Source: Shewanella vesiculosa (GTDB lineage: Bacteria > Pseudomonadota > Gammaproteobacteria > Enterobacterales > Shewanellaceae). From it: 64,000 bases of DNA. Positions within the stretch are counted from its first letter, which is position 1, and each line of letters starts with the position of its first letter. The DNA lies in assembly GCF_021560015.1 (NCBI RefSeq), contig NZ_CP073588.1, positions 1,302,001 through 1,366,000 of the forward strand. The letters run 5' to 3'. Below are positions 20,310 to 29,685 of this stretch, in pieces. The notes below the pieces were generated by a model. The model worked only from the letters and a program-made list of their open reading frames with translations, had not been told where the DNA came from and did no database searches. A program made the translations under genes and the position numbers.

Positions 20310-20952
20310 AAAATCCACTGACTGCACCCTCTTAATATTACCTGATTTAAAGCTCGATTCTGAGGGCGCTAATGTAGCTGAAACCCAGACATTTCCCAAA
20401 TGAAATTTTTTATATTTGATAGGCCATTTTACAATACAAAAACTAATGGAACATCTATTTAACCTCTTTAACCGTTTAATTATAATCCACGAAAAATGAG
20501 GCGCTAAGTAATTTTATTTCACGATATTGCACACATTAGCCACTAACTGATGCTTTAATCTACTAACCGCTTTGGCGAATCACCTTGCCTGTACTAAAAA
20601 TACTAACCCGCCACTGGTATGCATATTGGCCAAAGATGAAAAATACTAACATTGAGCCAAATTAGATAACTGAAAAACATTCATGTTTAGGCACTCGTTT
20701 GTCGTCGATAAAATCCCTTGCTATTGAGACGTTAATATTCACTCGCAACACCAAGATTAACCAGCCACTCATGCTTTCATGTTAATCCTGCAATAACCGC
20801 TGATATTAGGCCATAAAATAGCGTACAACAAAAAAGAGATGTTGCCAGTGGCAACATCTCTTTTATTTGACCGTTAATACTCATCTGTGTAATGACTAGG
20901 TCGCTGATATCAACACAGACTTAAGTCTAAAATTGCAGATAAGGTATAAAAC
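20310..20952. other. Intergenic gap between ychE and the S9 peptidase gene
   Basis: About 640 bases holding the ychE promoter region and, at the far end, the terminator of the peptidase gene. Short open stretches occur (for example about 34 codons on the minus strand, roughly 20790-20690, starting MSGWLILVLR), but none has supporting signals. No RNA gene was recognised. Confidence 0.4.
20832..20864 (-). terminator. Rho-independent terminator after the S9 peptidase gene
   Basis: 15-bp stem AAAAGAGATGTTGCC / GGCAACATCTCTTTT with a 3-base loop; on the minus strand it is followed by further T residues. Confidence 0.88.
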
Positions 20953-23004
20953 CTATTTAGCCGTCCAACGATCCATCCAGCCAAGCACATTCTTGTACCA
21001 TAGCTGTAGATTATCTTGATTTAAGATCCAATGGTTCTCATCCGGGAATACCAGTAGCTCAGATGGAATACCTTTACGTTGCATCAAGGTAAATGCGGCT
21101 AAGCCTTGGCCATAAGGTACGCGGTAGTCTTTTTCACCGTGAATAACCAGCATCGGAGTTTTCCAGTTTTCAACATAATTAGCTGGGTTAAACTTTTCAT
21201 ATAGCTCTTTGTTTTGATCGTATGGACCACCAAATTCATATTCAGGGAACCATAACTCTTCAGTGACATAATACATAGAGCGCATATCAAACAAACCGGC
21301 ATGATCAACTAAGCACTTGAAACCATCGTTCCACTTGCCTTGGAACCAGTTCATCATATAACCACCGTAAGAACCACCGAGGGCACATGCATTGCTCGCA
21401 TCTAACCAAGGTTGCTGAGTCGTCACGGCAGCCATACCCTTTTTAAGATCTTCAAGTGGTTTACCGCCCCAATCTTTACCTATTGAGTCAGTAAACGCTT
21501 GGCCATATCCGGTAGAACCATGGAAGTCGACCATCACCACACCGTATCCAGCACCAGCCCATAGCTGCGCATTCCAGCGGCTGCTAAAACTGTTGCCAAA
21601 TGAGCCTTGTGGGCCGCCGTGAACGAGGTAAGCAATCGGGTATTTTTTACCTTCTTCATAGTTAACAGGTTTAATCCAGTAGCCATGAACGGTTTCATCG
21701 TTCCAACCTTTAAAGTTGAACTGTTCAAATTCCCCAAAGGTAATATTGGCTAATTTGTCTTTGTTGACATCAGTCAGCTGAGTCAATCGCTCACCTTCTA
21801 AAGTCACACTGTATACATCACCGGGTTCAACTAATGTCGATTTTTGGAAGAACAATTTATTATTGGCGACCGCAATTAAGCTGTTACTACCTTGATTATA
21901 AATCGGACGCACATCGCCAAATTGGGTATTGACTTCAAACAGTGTCACTTGACCAAGATCTTGAGCCGTCACATATAACGTACGGCCATCAGCACTGAAA
22001 TTGATCGAACTTGGGCTACGATCCCATAATGGAGCGACTTCTTTTTCTTGGCCAGTGACATTGTCACGTAACATAATGCGGTTGCGATCAGCTTCATAAC
22101 CTGGCTTAGTCATGGCTAAATAAGCCAGATAACGGCCGTCGGCTGAGTATGTTGGTTGTGAGTCCCAGGCTTTGTTGTCTGGGGTTAAATTAACCGTTTC
22201 ACCGCCCGCAACTGGCACTTGCCATAAATCATAGTTGGTGGTCCATGCTTGATCGTTACTGGGCGCTTTAGCACTATAAACAACGAATTTTCCATCTGCG
22301 GTAAAGGTTACTTCTTCCATGCCTGAAAAAGGCTTAGGCGGCGTTTCAGTATCACGACCGGCTGTAACATCAATCGCAGTGGTGACTTTTTCACCATCGA
22401 GTGAAGCCACAAATAAATGATTACGCGCGTGATCTTCCCATGTATCCCAATGACGGACCATTAGCTTCTTATATAATCGTCCAGTGCTTTTACGTTCAGC
22501 TTCTGCGGTAAACATCTCTTTTGAACAGGCTAAGTCTTTACACTCTGGAAATACCCGCAGGGTCATGACAAGCTGTTTGCCGTCGTTAGACAATTTGTAG
22601 CCGTTAATGTCTAAAGGTAAATCAGTAATCGCTATCGCTTCACCACCATTTAGCGCCAGTTGATACAATTGGCTGCTTCCAGTGCGGCTAGCAAGAAAGT
22701 AAATTGATTTTCCATCAGGCGAAAAACTGACATCATGCTCAGTTCCGGCGGCAGAAGTCAGTTGTTTTGGCTTAGCATTTTTATCGCTCAAATCGAGCAG
22801 GTAAAGATCCGAGTTAGCCTCGCCTTTATCATCAACCACTTTGACGCCGTAAACCATGGTTTTGCCATCATTTGAAACGGCTGCCGAATGCAACTTATTT
22901 AGCTTAACTAATTGTTGAACGTTAAAAGCGGTGGGCTCTGCCGCATAAACTGATGTAGCCAAACCAGCAGCTACCAATGCAAATAATACAGAAGACTTTT
23001 TCAT
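20953..23004 (-). CDS. S9 family (acylaminoacyl/dipeptidyl) peptidase, exported
   Basis: A 683-residue serine peptidase with a signal peptide (MKKSSVLFALVAAGLATSVYA). Residues about 30-420 form a beta-propeller with repeated SPDGK/SADGR-type blades (FSPDGKSIYFL, YSADGRYLAYLA, FSADGRTLYVTA). The C-terminal alpha/beta-hydrolase domain carries the catalytic serine in GGSYGGYM, the aspartate in HGEKDYRVP and the histidine in DENHWI. The S9C-type propeller limits access to short peptides, so it likely finishes peptide breakdown in the periplasm. It is a single gene with its own terminator. Confidence 0.9.
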   Translation of the reverse strand: MKKSSVLFALVAAGLATSVYAAEPTAFNVQQLVKLNKLHSAAVSNDGKTMVYGVKVVDDKGEANSDLYLLDLSDKNAKPKQLTSAAGTEHDVSFSPDGKSIYFLASRTGSSQLYQLALNGGEAIAITDLPLDINGYKLSNDGKQLVMTLRVFPECKDLACSKEMFTAEAERKSTGRLYKKLMVRHWDTWEDHARNHLFVASLDGEKVTTAIDVTAGRDTETPPKPFSGMEEVTFTADGKFVVYSAKAPSNDQAWTTNYDLWQVPVAGGETVNLTPDNKAWDSQPTYSADGRYLAYLAMTKPGYEADRNRIMLRDNVTGQEKEVAPLWDRSPSSINFSADGRTLYVTAQDLGQVTLFEVNTQFGDVRPIYNQGSNSLIAVANNKLFFQKSTLVEPGDVYSVTLEGERLTQLTDVNKDKLANITFGEFEQFNFKGWNDETVHGYWIKPVNYEEGKKYPIAYLVHGGPQGSFGNSFSSRWNAQLWAGAGYGVVMVDFHGSTGYGQAFTDSIGKDWGGKPLEDLKKGMAAVTTQQPWLDASNACALGGSYGGYMMNWFQGKWNDGFKCLVDHAGLFDMRSMYYVTEELWFPEYEFGGPYDQNKELYEKFNPANYVENWKTPMLVIHGEKDYRVPYGQGLAAFTLMQRKGIPSELLVFPDENHWILNQDNLQLWYKNVLGWMDRWTAK

Positions 23005-23111
23005 TGTTATCTTGTCTCAGTTGTTTAAATAAAAACATGATGCGCGTTGAGCTAGATACAACTCGACTAACGCGTAATCATAAAATGTGTATTGCAGACT
23101 AACCAAAGCAA

Positions 23112-23159
23112 AACGCTCAGGCAACATGCCTTTTGTAAAAAGCTGTAAACCCGAGCGTT
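23112..23159 (-). terminator. Terminator-like hairpin after the fumarase gene
   Basis: Minus strand: 10-bp stem AACGCTCGGG / CCTGAGCGTT (one G-T pair) with a 28-base loop and then TTGCTTT. It lies 52 bases past the fumarase stop. The loop is long and the T-run poor. Confidence 0.45.
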
Positions 23160-23210
23160 AGATCACATTGACACATATGGCTTAAACATAAGCAAAGTCG
23201 TGTTTATCGC

Positions 23211-24788
23211 TTACTTTGTTGCTTTACTGTTCGCGATATTAATTTTCCAAATCGCCGGACCGGTTTCGTGTGCATTAACACCATTGGTATCAACCGCAAC
23301 CGTTACCGGCATATCTTGTACGTCAAACTCGTAAATGGCTTCCATGCCTAAGTCTTCAAATGCCACCACGCGTGACTTCTTGATCGCTTTAGACACTAGA
23401 TATGCTGCACCGCCAACGGCCATTAAATACACCGCTTTGTGCTTTTTAATCGAAGCAACGGTTTCAGGACCGCGTTCAGACTTACCAATCATGCCCATAA
23501 GGCCTGTTTGGTCTAACATCATGTCTGTAAACTTATCCATGCGAGTGGCGGTTGTAGGACCGGCTGGGCCGACCACTTCATTGCCGACAGGATCAACTGG
23601 GCCCACGTAATAAATAAATTTACCCGTAAAGTCGACGCCTTCAGGTAAACCTTCACCAGACTCAAGTAACGTTTGAATGCGTTTATGAGCAGCATCACGG
23701 CCAGTCAGCATTTTACCGTTGAGTAGTAAGGTATCACCACTTTTCCACGTTTCAATTTCGGCTTGAGTGATGGTGTCTAAATTCACATGATGAGTATTCT
23801 CACCCGCTTCACGAGTGATCTCAGGCCAATCAGATAACGATGGTGGCACTAAATCCACAGGACCTGTGCCATCTAAATGGAAATGAACATGACGCGTTGC
23901 GGCGCAGTTGGGGATCATCACCACAGGTTTTGAAGCGGCATGGGTCGGTACAGACTTAATTTTAACATCCAGCACTGTGGTTAAACCGCCTAAACCTTGT
24001 GCACCAATACCTAAATTGTTTGCTCGTTCAAAAATGTCTAAACGCAGCTTCTCTTCAGTTGTAACCGCACCACGTTGCATTAATTCATGGATATCAATCG
24101 ATTCCATTAATGACTCTTTTGCCAGTACAGCCGCTTTTTCAGCTGTGCCACCAATACCTATGCCTAACATACCCGGTGGGCACCAACCCGCGCCCATTGT
24201 TGGTAAGGTTTTTTCAACCCAAGCAGCAATGTCATCAGACGGGTTAAGCATAGCCATTTTAGATTTATTCTCTGAGCCACCACCTTTAGCGGCAATCATC
24301 ACTTCAACTTGGTTGCCCGCAACCATATCAATATGCACCACAGACGGAGTATTGTCTTTAGTGTTTTTACGTGCGCCAGCAGGATCTGACACAATTGATG
24401 CACGTAAAGGATTATCTGGATTAGTGTAAGCACGACGAACACCTTCATCGACCATTTCTTGAACGGTCATATCGGTTTTGTCCCACTGAACCGACATACC
24501 AATTTTAACAAAGGTAGTCACAATTCCGGTGTCTTGACATAAAGGACGTTTACCCTCAGCAGACATACGCGAGTTAATCAAGATTTGAGCTATGGCATCT
24601 TTAGCCGCAGCGCTTTGTTCACGCTCATAAGCCTTGTTCATTGCATCAACAAAGTCTTTGGGATGGTAATAGGAAATGTATTGCAAAGAATCTGCGATAC
24701 TTTCAATAAAGTCCGCTTGTTTAATCACAACCGCTTGACTAGACATTGAAGATTCAGTTGTAGAGTGAGATGTGGTATTCGTCGACAT
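23211..24788 (-). CDS. Class I (iron-sulfur) fumarate hydratase
   Basis: About 525 residues from the ATG at 24788, which has GGAG eight bases upstream; an in-frame start at 24809 and one at 24746 have poorer signals. It is a FumA/FumB-type, oxygen-sensitive [4Fe-4S] fumarase converting fumarate and malate. The three cluster cysteines are visible in RPLCQDTGIV, GWCPPGMLGIG and PNCAATRHVHF. The N-terminal alpha domain and C-terminal beta domain (LLNGKMLTGRDAAHKRIQ, VGPVDPVGNEVVGPAGPTTA) are fused, as in E. coli FumA. It is divergent from pabB, with 139 bases between starts. It probably serves both the TCA cycle and fumarate respiration in this genus. Confidence 0.92.
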   Translation of the reverse strand: MSTNTTSHSTTESSMSSQAVVIKQADFIESIADSLQYISYYHPKDFVDAMNKAYEREQSAAAKDAIAQILINSRMSAEGKRPLCQDTGIVTTFVKIGMSVQWDKTDMTVQEMVDEGVRRAYTNPDNPLRASIVSDPAGARKNTKDNTPSVVHIDMVAGNQVEVMIAAKGGGSENKSKMAMLNPSDDIAAWVEKTLPTMGAGWCPPGMLGIGIGGTAEKAAVLAKESLMESIDIHELMQRGAVTTEEKLRLDIFERANNLGIGAQGLGGLTTVLDVKIKSVPTHAASKPVVMIPNCAATRHVHFHLDGTGPVDLVPPSLSDWPEITREAGENTHHVNLDTITQAEIETWKSGDTLLLNGKMLTGRDAAHKRIQTLLESGEGLPEGVDFTGKFIYYVGPVDPVGNEVVGPAGPTTATRMDKFTDMMLDQTGLMGMIGKSERGPETVASIKKHKAVYLMAVGGAAYLVSKAIKKSRVVAFEDLGMEAIYEFDVQDMPVTVAVDTNGVNAHETGPAIWKINIANSKATK

Positions 24789-24926
24789 ATGGGGCGCTCC
24801 AGCAGCCATTGCGGCCTAACATGGTTATCGTTTTTATTAGAATCGATTTAATATTAACTATTAAGGCCAATATGATACTCTTTCCATCCTTTTTGGGCTA
24901 CATCACATTTTAGATAAGGGTTATCG

Positions 24927-26348
24927 ATGTCTGCGCGGGCAAAAAACGCACTTTTTATGCAAAAACTGGATTGGAAAATAGACACTAAGGCGCTATTTTC
25001 ACTTTTTAGCCACCAGCCATGGGCGACATTACTCGACTCCGCCAATGCGCCGCACCAAGATGCCACTTTCGACATTATTGGGTTTAATCCTATCGCGACC
25101 TTAACTAGCCATGACGGAATTTGCTCATTTAACCCTAAACATCCAAAAATAATCGCGCTTAATATCGACATCAATCAGCAAGCCAGTCCATTTGAAACAT
25201 TAGCGCAACTGCATGCTCGTCTTTATCCTTGTGCGCAAGGATCTCTGCACCCTTTTAGTGTCGGTGCACTTGGGGCATTGGGTTATGATTTGGGTCGAGA
25301 TATTGAAAACCTGCCTGAAATAGCGGTTAAAGATATTCATCTTAATGATATGAATATTGGGTTTTATGATTTCGCCCTGATATATGATTACGCAGAAAAG
25401 TCTTGGTATGCATACCATTTCGACGGCTGCGGCGCACTTGAGTATGAGTTGAATTTAATTCAATCAAAAATAGAGCATAATCTAAAACAGACATCCAGCT
25501 TGCCTGCTTTTCAATTAACCACACCATGGGTTAACCACATTAGCGCTGAACAATATCAACATAAGTTTGCACGTGTTCAAGAGTATTTGCTCAGCGGTGA
25601 TTGTTACCAAATCAATTTAACCCAACGATTTGAGGCGCAATATCAAGGTAATGAATGGCAAGCTTACTGTGCATTATCCACGGCGAATCAAGGCCCTTTT
25701 TCAGCGTTTATACGCCTTGAACATCATTGTATTCTGTCTATATCGCCAGAACGCTTTATTAAACTAAGCGACCAGCAGATTGAAACTAAACCGATAAAAG
25801 GCACGTTACCTCGCCATCAAGATCCGCTTTTGGATCAACAAGCTGCAGCAGCATTACTTGCATCCGAAAAAGATCGCGCTGAAAATGTGATGATTGTTGA
25901 TCTGTTACGCAATGACATTAGCAAAGTCGCGGCGCCCGGCTCGGTTAAGGTACCGACATTATTTGCGATTGAAAGTTTCCCTGCAGTACACCATTTGGTC
26001 AGCACCATAAGTGCCACACTGGCACAAGATAAAAATGCATTTGATTTACTCCAAGCAGCCTTTCCTGGCGGTTCAATTACTGGCGCACCAAAAATTCGCG
26101 CCATGGAAATCATTGAAGAGTTAGAGCCATCACGACGAAATGTATATTGTGGGAGTATTGGTTATATCAGTCAAAACGGTAATATGGATACCAGTATTAC
26201 CATTCGCACTTTAGTCACCGAAAATAACCGTATTTACTGTTGGGCTGGCGGTGGCATTGTCGCTGATTCAAATGCCGACGCTGAGTACCAAGAAAGTTTT
26301 GATAAAGTCAGCAAAATATTGCCTTTGTTGGCGAGTCTGAATCAGTAA
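24927..26348 (+). CDS. pabB: Aminodeoxychorismate synthase component I
   Basis: A 473-residue chorismate-utilising enzyme. The C-terminal catalytic domain shows CYQINLTQRFEA, the conserved PIKGTLPR, the DLLRNDISKVA segment, GGSITGAPKIRAMEIIEELE and CGSIGYIS. The N-terminal part is like that of PabB/TrpE and lacks the amidotransferase domain, which must come from PabA elsewhere. Together they make 4-amino-4-deoxychorismate from chorismate and glutamine for folate. PIKGT identifies PabB rather than anthranilate synthase TrpE. A single gene divergent from the fumarase. Confidence 0.9.
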   Translation: MSARAKNALFMQKLDWKIDTKALFSLFSHQPWATLLDSANAPHQDATFDIIGFNPIATLTSHDGICSFNPKHPKIIALNIDINQQASPFETLAQLHARLYPCAQGSLHPFSVGALGALGYDLGRDIENLPEIAVKDIHLNDMNIGFYDFALIYDYAEKSWYAYHFDGCGALEYELNLIQSKIEHNLKQTSSLPAFQLTTPWVNHISAEQYQHKFARVQEYLLSGDCYQINLTQRFEAQYQGNEWQAYCALSTANQGPFSAFIRLEHHCILSISPERFIKLSDQQIETKPIKGTLPRHQDPLLDQQAAAALLASEKDRAENVMIVDLLRNDISKVAAPGSVKVPTLFAIESFPAVHHLVSTISATLAQDKNAFDLLQAAFPGGSITGAPKIRAMEIIEELEPSRRNVYCGSIGYISQNGNMDTSITIRTLVTENNRIYCWAGGGIVADSNADAEYQESFDKVSKILPLLASLNQ

Positions 26349-26716
26349 AAACAGGTGTCGATAACCATTCGTTATACCAAGACTTACAACAGTAGATGAT
26401 AGCGATTGTTGACTTGTCAGCAATCGGATTGTTTTTAGTGCTGCCGCGTTATTGATTACCTAGCTGAAACGCCCTGTCATAGCCTCTACTTTAGATAAAA
26501 CAATCACACACTGCTTAAAACAACTCCTAAAAAAGATAATCAGGCTTTAAAGGGCATCGCTTTCACTGCAATCAAGTTACAGTTCTCTCCCGTATATTTA
26601 ATTACATGATAACAATACCCTATCGTCTACTTATTAATTTTGAGCGATCGATCAAATTAATTTGAGCATTCGTTCAAAAACTGTTTTAATACACTTCTTA
26701 CTTATAAGGAGTTCAC
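26349..26716. other. Intergenic gap carrying GST control region
   Basis: 368 bases after pabB. No gene seen. The last 80 bases hold a double palindrome (26639-26678), a candidate -10 region (TTTAAT/TAATAC around 26684-26692) and the ribosome binding site (AAGGAG) of the GST gene. Confidence 0.5.
26639..26678. promoter_or_regulatory. Double palindrome, putative operator upstream of GST
   Basis: Two 18-bp dyads: TTTGAGCGATCGATCAAA (26639-26656) and TTTGAGCATTCGTTCAAA (26661-26678), centres 22 bp apart, about two helical turns, so two dimers could sit on the same face. The same two site types occur upstream of the haloacid dehalogenase gene (5263-5304). The position directly before the candidate -10 box suggests repression. 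Confidence 0.5.
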
Positions 26717-27400
26717 ATGATTAAATTTTATTTCCATCCAGGCCCTAACCCAATGAAAATTGCACTGTTCCTTGAAGAAACAGCTCTCGAGTTTGAGCTC
26801 GTGCCAGTGGATACCTTAAAAGGTGAGCAACATACTGCGGAGTTTAAAGCGATTAACCCCAACAGCAAAACCCCCGCTATTGAAGATAATGGCGTGCGTG
26901 TATTCGATTCAAGTGCCATTCTTTTATACCTTGCAGACAAAACAGGTCAATTAGCTGGCAAGCCTGAAAATCGAGGGGAGCTATTATCTTGGTTAATGTT
27001 TGTCGCCACTGGTTTAGGACCTTATTCTGGTCAATGTGTACATTTCACCCATCATGCACCTGAGAAAATAGCTTACGCCACAAACCGTTATCAACGTGAA
27101 ACTCAACGTCATTACCAAGTCCTTGACGCACATCTTAATAACCGTGAGTTTATCGTGGGTGATGCATTGAGCATTGTCGATATTGCTGCATGGGGCTGGG
27201 TTGATAAAATCGGCTATGTATTAGGCCAAGATGCACTGGCCACTTACCCGAATGTTCAACGCTGGTTTAACAGTATCAACAATCGTCCAGCCGTTGCACG
27301 AGCCAGAGACATGGGTAAAGATATTGTATTTAAATCAGAATTTGATGAAGCCGCAAAACGTGCTTTTTTCCCACAAAATTATGCTGCTGAAACAAAATAG
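26717..27400 (+). CDS. Glutathione S-transferase, YfcG-like
   Basis: A 227-residue GST. The thioredoxin domain begins FYFHPGPNPMKIALFLEE, with NPNSKTPAI (cis-proline) and FDSSAILLYLAEK-type glutathione-binding elements (here FDSSAILLYLADK). The helical domain contains GLGPYSGQCVHFTHHAPEK and RYQRETQRHYQVLD, which align with E. coli YfcG. That protein is a nu-class enzyme with disulfide reductase and peroxidase activity. AAGGAG lies seven bases before the start and a double operator-like palindrome lies just upstream. Single gene with its own terminator. The physiological substrate is unknown. Confidence 0.87.
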   Translation: MIKFYFHPGPNPMKIALFLEETALEFELVPVDTLKGEQHTAEFKAINPNSKTPAIEDNGVRVFDSSAILLYLADKTGQLAGKPENRGELLSWLMFVATGLGPYSGQCVHFTHHAPEKIAYATNRYQRETQRHYQVLDAHLNNREFIVGDALSIVDIAAWGWVDKIGYVLGQDALATYPNVQRWFNSINNRPAVARARDMGKDIVFKSEFDEAAKRAFFPQNYAAETK

Positions 27401-27417
27401 ATTTTGATCCTGTCACC

Positions 27418-27452
27418 AAAAGGCTTGTTGATAACCCTCACAAGCCTTTTTT
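27418..27452 (+). terminator. Rho-independent terminator after the GST gene
   Basis: Stem AAAAGGCTTGT / ACAAGCCTTTT with an 11-base loop and a run of six T, 17 bases past the stop codon. Confidence 0.85.
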
Positions 27453-27697
27453 GTATCTTGTCTAGGCGATAATGCTCTTGCTCGTAATGCACGCTTAACG
27501 CTATGGATTGGTATATTGACTTTAGAGGTCGTAATAATTGCTTTAGAGGTTTCATATTTAGCGGCAACTGTTTGTTTATAGACTAATGATTACGTTCAAG
27601 CATGTAGACTAAGCGTAGAAATCATGAATACAAATTGTTATTTTTATTCATTTGGTAACGAATTCACTTGTTCTCGTCGCGCGATTTTCCTACTGTT

Positions 27698-27716
27698 ATT
27701 GAAAATGATTATCAAT
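27698..27716. promoter_or_regulatory. 19-bp dyad, Fur-box-like, before the phosphohexomutase gene
   Basis: ATTGAAAATGATTATCAAT is a near-perfect 19-bp dyad with a Fur-box-like core (AATGATTATCA), ending 10 bases before the start codon and overlapping the approach to the ribosome binding site. Iron control of a hexose-phosphate mutase would be unexpected, so the regulator is uncertain. Confidence 0.3.
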
Positions 27717-27726
27717 GAGGTGATTC

Positions 27727-29448
27727 ATGAATACCCATCTTCAACATCAAATTAACCATTGGCTCAACAAAGACCCCGACCCAAAAACTCGTGCGCAACT
27801 GCAAGCACTCATTGATTCAAACAATGAAACTGAACTTACCGCTCGCTTTGCAGGCCGTTTAGCCTTTGGCACTGCAGGCCTTCGAAGTGAAGTTGGTGTT
27901 GGCCCAATGGCGATGAACCGTTTAGTTATTCGCCAAACCACTGCCGGTTTGGGTGCTTACTTACTCGAGCAGATTAACAATGCTGCCGAGCGAGGTGTGG
28001 TAATTGGTTACGATGGTCGCCACGATTCTTATGATTTTGCCCACGATGCGGCGAGTGTACTAACTGCCATGGGCATTAACGTGTACTTGACTCATAAAGT
28101 TGCCGCCACGCCATTAGTCGCTTTTGGGGTAAAACATCTTAACGCTGCCGCAGGTATTGTGGTAACAGCCAGCCATAACCCACCACAATACAATGGCTAT
28201 AAAGTCTATTGGGAAAATGGCGCACAGATTATTCCACCCCACGACAGCGGAATTGCTGCTCAAATCACTCGTGCAGCCACTCAAGCTATCCCGTTTCTAG
28301 CCTTAGATGATGCCATTGCACAACAAAAGCTGAATTGGTTGCAAGACGATTTTTACCAAGCCTATCGCCAGGGAATATTTGATGCTAAAGAGCTGCAATA
28401 TCGCAATGGCCAAGATAAAGTCAGTTTAGCGTATACCGCAATGCACGGTGTGGGCGCCGACATGGCTGAAACTGTGTTAAAAGATGCTGGATTTACTCAG
28501 GTGTATTCGGTAGCCGCGCAACGTGAACCTGATGGTGACTTTCCGACAGTTAACTTCCCCAACCCGGAAGAAAAAGGCGCCATGGACTTAGTGATTGCTG
28601 AGGCAAAAAAGCACAAAGCGACTCTGGCTTGTGCCAATGATCCTGATGCAGACCGCTTTGCTGTTGCTGTACGTACAGCAAATGGTGAATATAAAATGCT
28701 AACTGGCGATCAAGTCGGGGTTTTATTGGGTCGTTACTTACTCAGCCACGCCCCTAAAAATCAACAACTCAACGGCACAACCATAGTGTCATCAAGCCTA
28801 TTGTCTAAAATCGCCTCTGAGTTCGGTGCCCAAAGCTACACCACGCTAACAGGTTTTAAATGGCTGATGAACGTCGGTATTAGTCAGCATCAACAAGATA
28901 ACCAATTTTTATTCGCGTATGAAGAAGCACTCGGTTATACCATAGGTAACTTAGTGTGGGATAAAGATGGCTTATCGGCCATTGTTGCCTTTGCGCAACT
29001 TACTGCTGAGCTTGCCGCCAATGGCCAAACCATCTGGGACAGATTAGAACAGATTTATCGCCAACACGGGTTTCATCTTAATGCCCAAGTCAGTATTGCG
29101 CTTAAGCCTGACACCCCTAATATTGGTGAGTTTTTACGTGAAAACCCACCACTTACCATTGGTGAGTTCGCTGTGGTGTCTAGCGATGATTTAAAAAGCC
29201 TGCAGCGTACTTGCGCCGATGGCAGCAAACACAGCATTGATCTGCCCAGCAGTGATGTATTAATTTATGCTTTAGCAAATGGCGCGCGCGTGATAGTTCG
29301 TCCCTCTGGCACTGAACCTAAAATTAAGTGCTATTACGAAATAGTCGAAACCATGACCAATACCGATACTTGGGCATCCGCACAAGATCGCGCCGAACAA
29401 GCGATGGCAGCTTTTATCTCATCCCACCAAGCAAGCTTACCCAACTAA
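27727..29448 (+). CDS. Phosphoglucomutase/phosphomannomutase family enzyme
   Basis: A 573-residue alpha-D-phosphohexomutase of the long PGM2-like type. The phosphoserine loop is TASHNPPQYNGYKVYW, the metal-binding loop DPDADRFAV, the sugar-binding loop FAYEEALGYTIG, and the phosphate-binding loop VRPSGTEPKIKCYYE. The likely main reaction is interconversion of glucose-6-phosphate and glucose-1-phosphate, supplying GlgC of the neighbouring glycogen operon and taking up the product of GlgP. It is transcribed alone, 278 bases upstream of the TonB receptor gene, with a terminator in between. Confidence 0.88.
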   Translation: MNTHLQHQINHWLNKDPDPKTRAQLQALIDSNNETELTARFAGRLAFGTAGLRSEVGVGPMAMNRLVIRQTTAGLGAYLLEQINNAAERGVVIGYDGRHDSYDFAHDAASVLTAMGINVYLTHKVAATPLVAFGVKHLNAAAGIVVTASHNPPQYNGYKVYWENGAQIIPPHDSGIAAQITRAATQAIPFLALDDAIAQQKLNWLQDDFYQAYRQGIFDAKELQYRNGQDKVSLAYTAMHGVGADMAETVLKDAGFTQVYSVAAQREPDGDFPTVNFPNPEEKGAMDLVIAEAKKHKATLACANDPDADRFAVAVRTANGEYKMLTGDQVGVLLGRYLLSHAPKNQQLNGTTIVSSSLLSKIASEFGAQSYTTLTGFKWLMNVGISQHQQDNQFLFAYEEALGYTIGNLVWDKDGLSAIVAFAQLTAELAANGQTIWDRLEQIYRQHGFHLNAQVSIALKPDTPNIGEFLRENPPLTIGEFAVVSSDDLKSLQRTCADGSKHSIDLPSSDVLIYALANGARVIVRPSGTEPKIKCYYEIVETMTNTDTWASAQDRAEQAMAAFISSHQASLPN

Positions 29449-29478
29449 GAGCCGTTTAACAGCAATCACATCATCTAC

Positions 29479-29512
29479 AATAAATGCCTGTGACTGATCG
29501 CAGGCATTTATT
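29479..29512 (+). terminator. Rho-independent terminator after the phosphohexomutase gene
   Basis: 12-bp stem AATAAATGCCTG / CAGGCATTTATT with a 10-base loop, 30 bases past the stop codon. Confidence 0.75.
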
Positions 29513-29685
29513 GTTTGCGCGGTTTAATGGTCAATAAATGAACGCTACTAAGTGTTCAACTAGACCAGAGTGTCATGACATATGACTGATTAGACTAACT
29601 AAGTCAGCAGTTAGTACTCCTATGCATCAGCGAAAATGTCCTATAATGTTACAAAGTTTACTATAACGTTATCGCAGGATTACTA

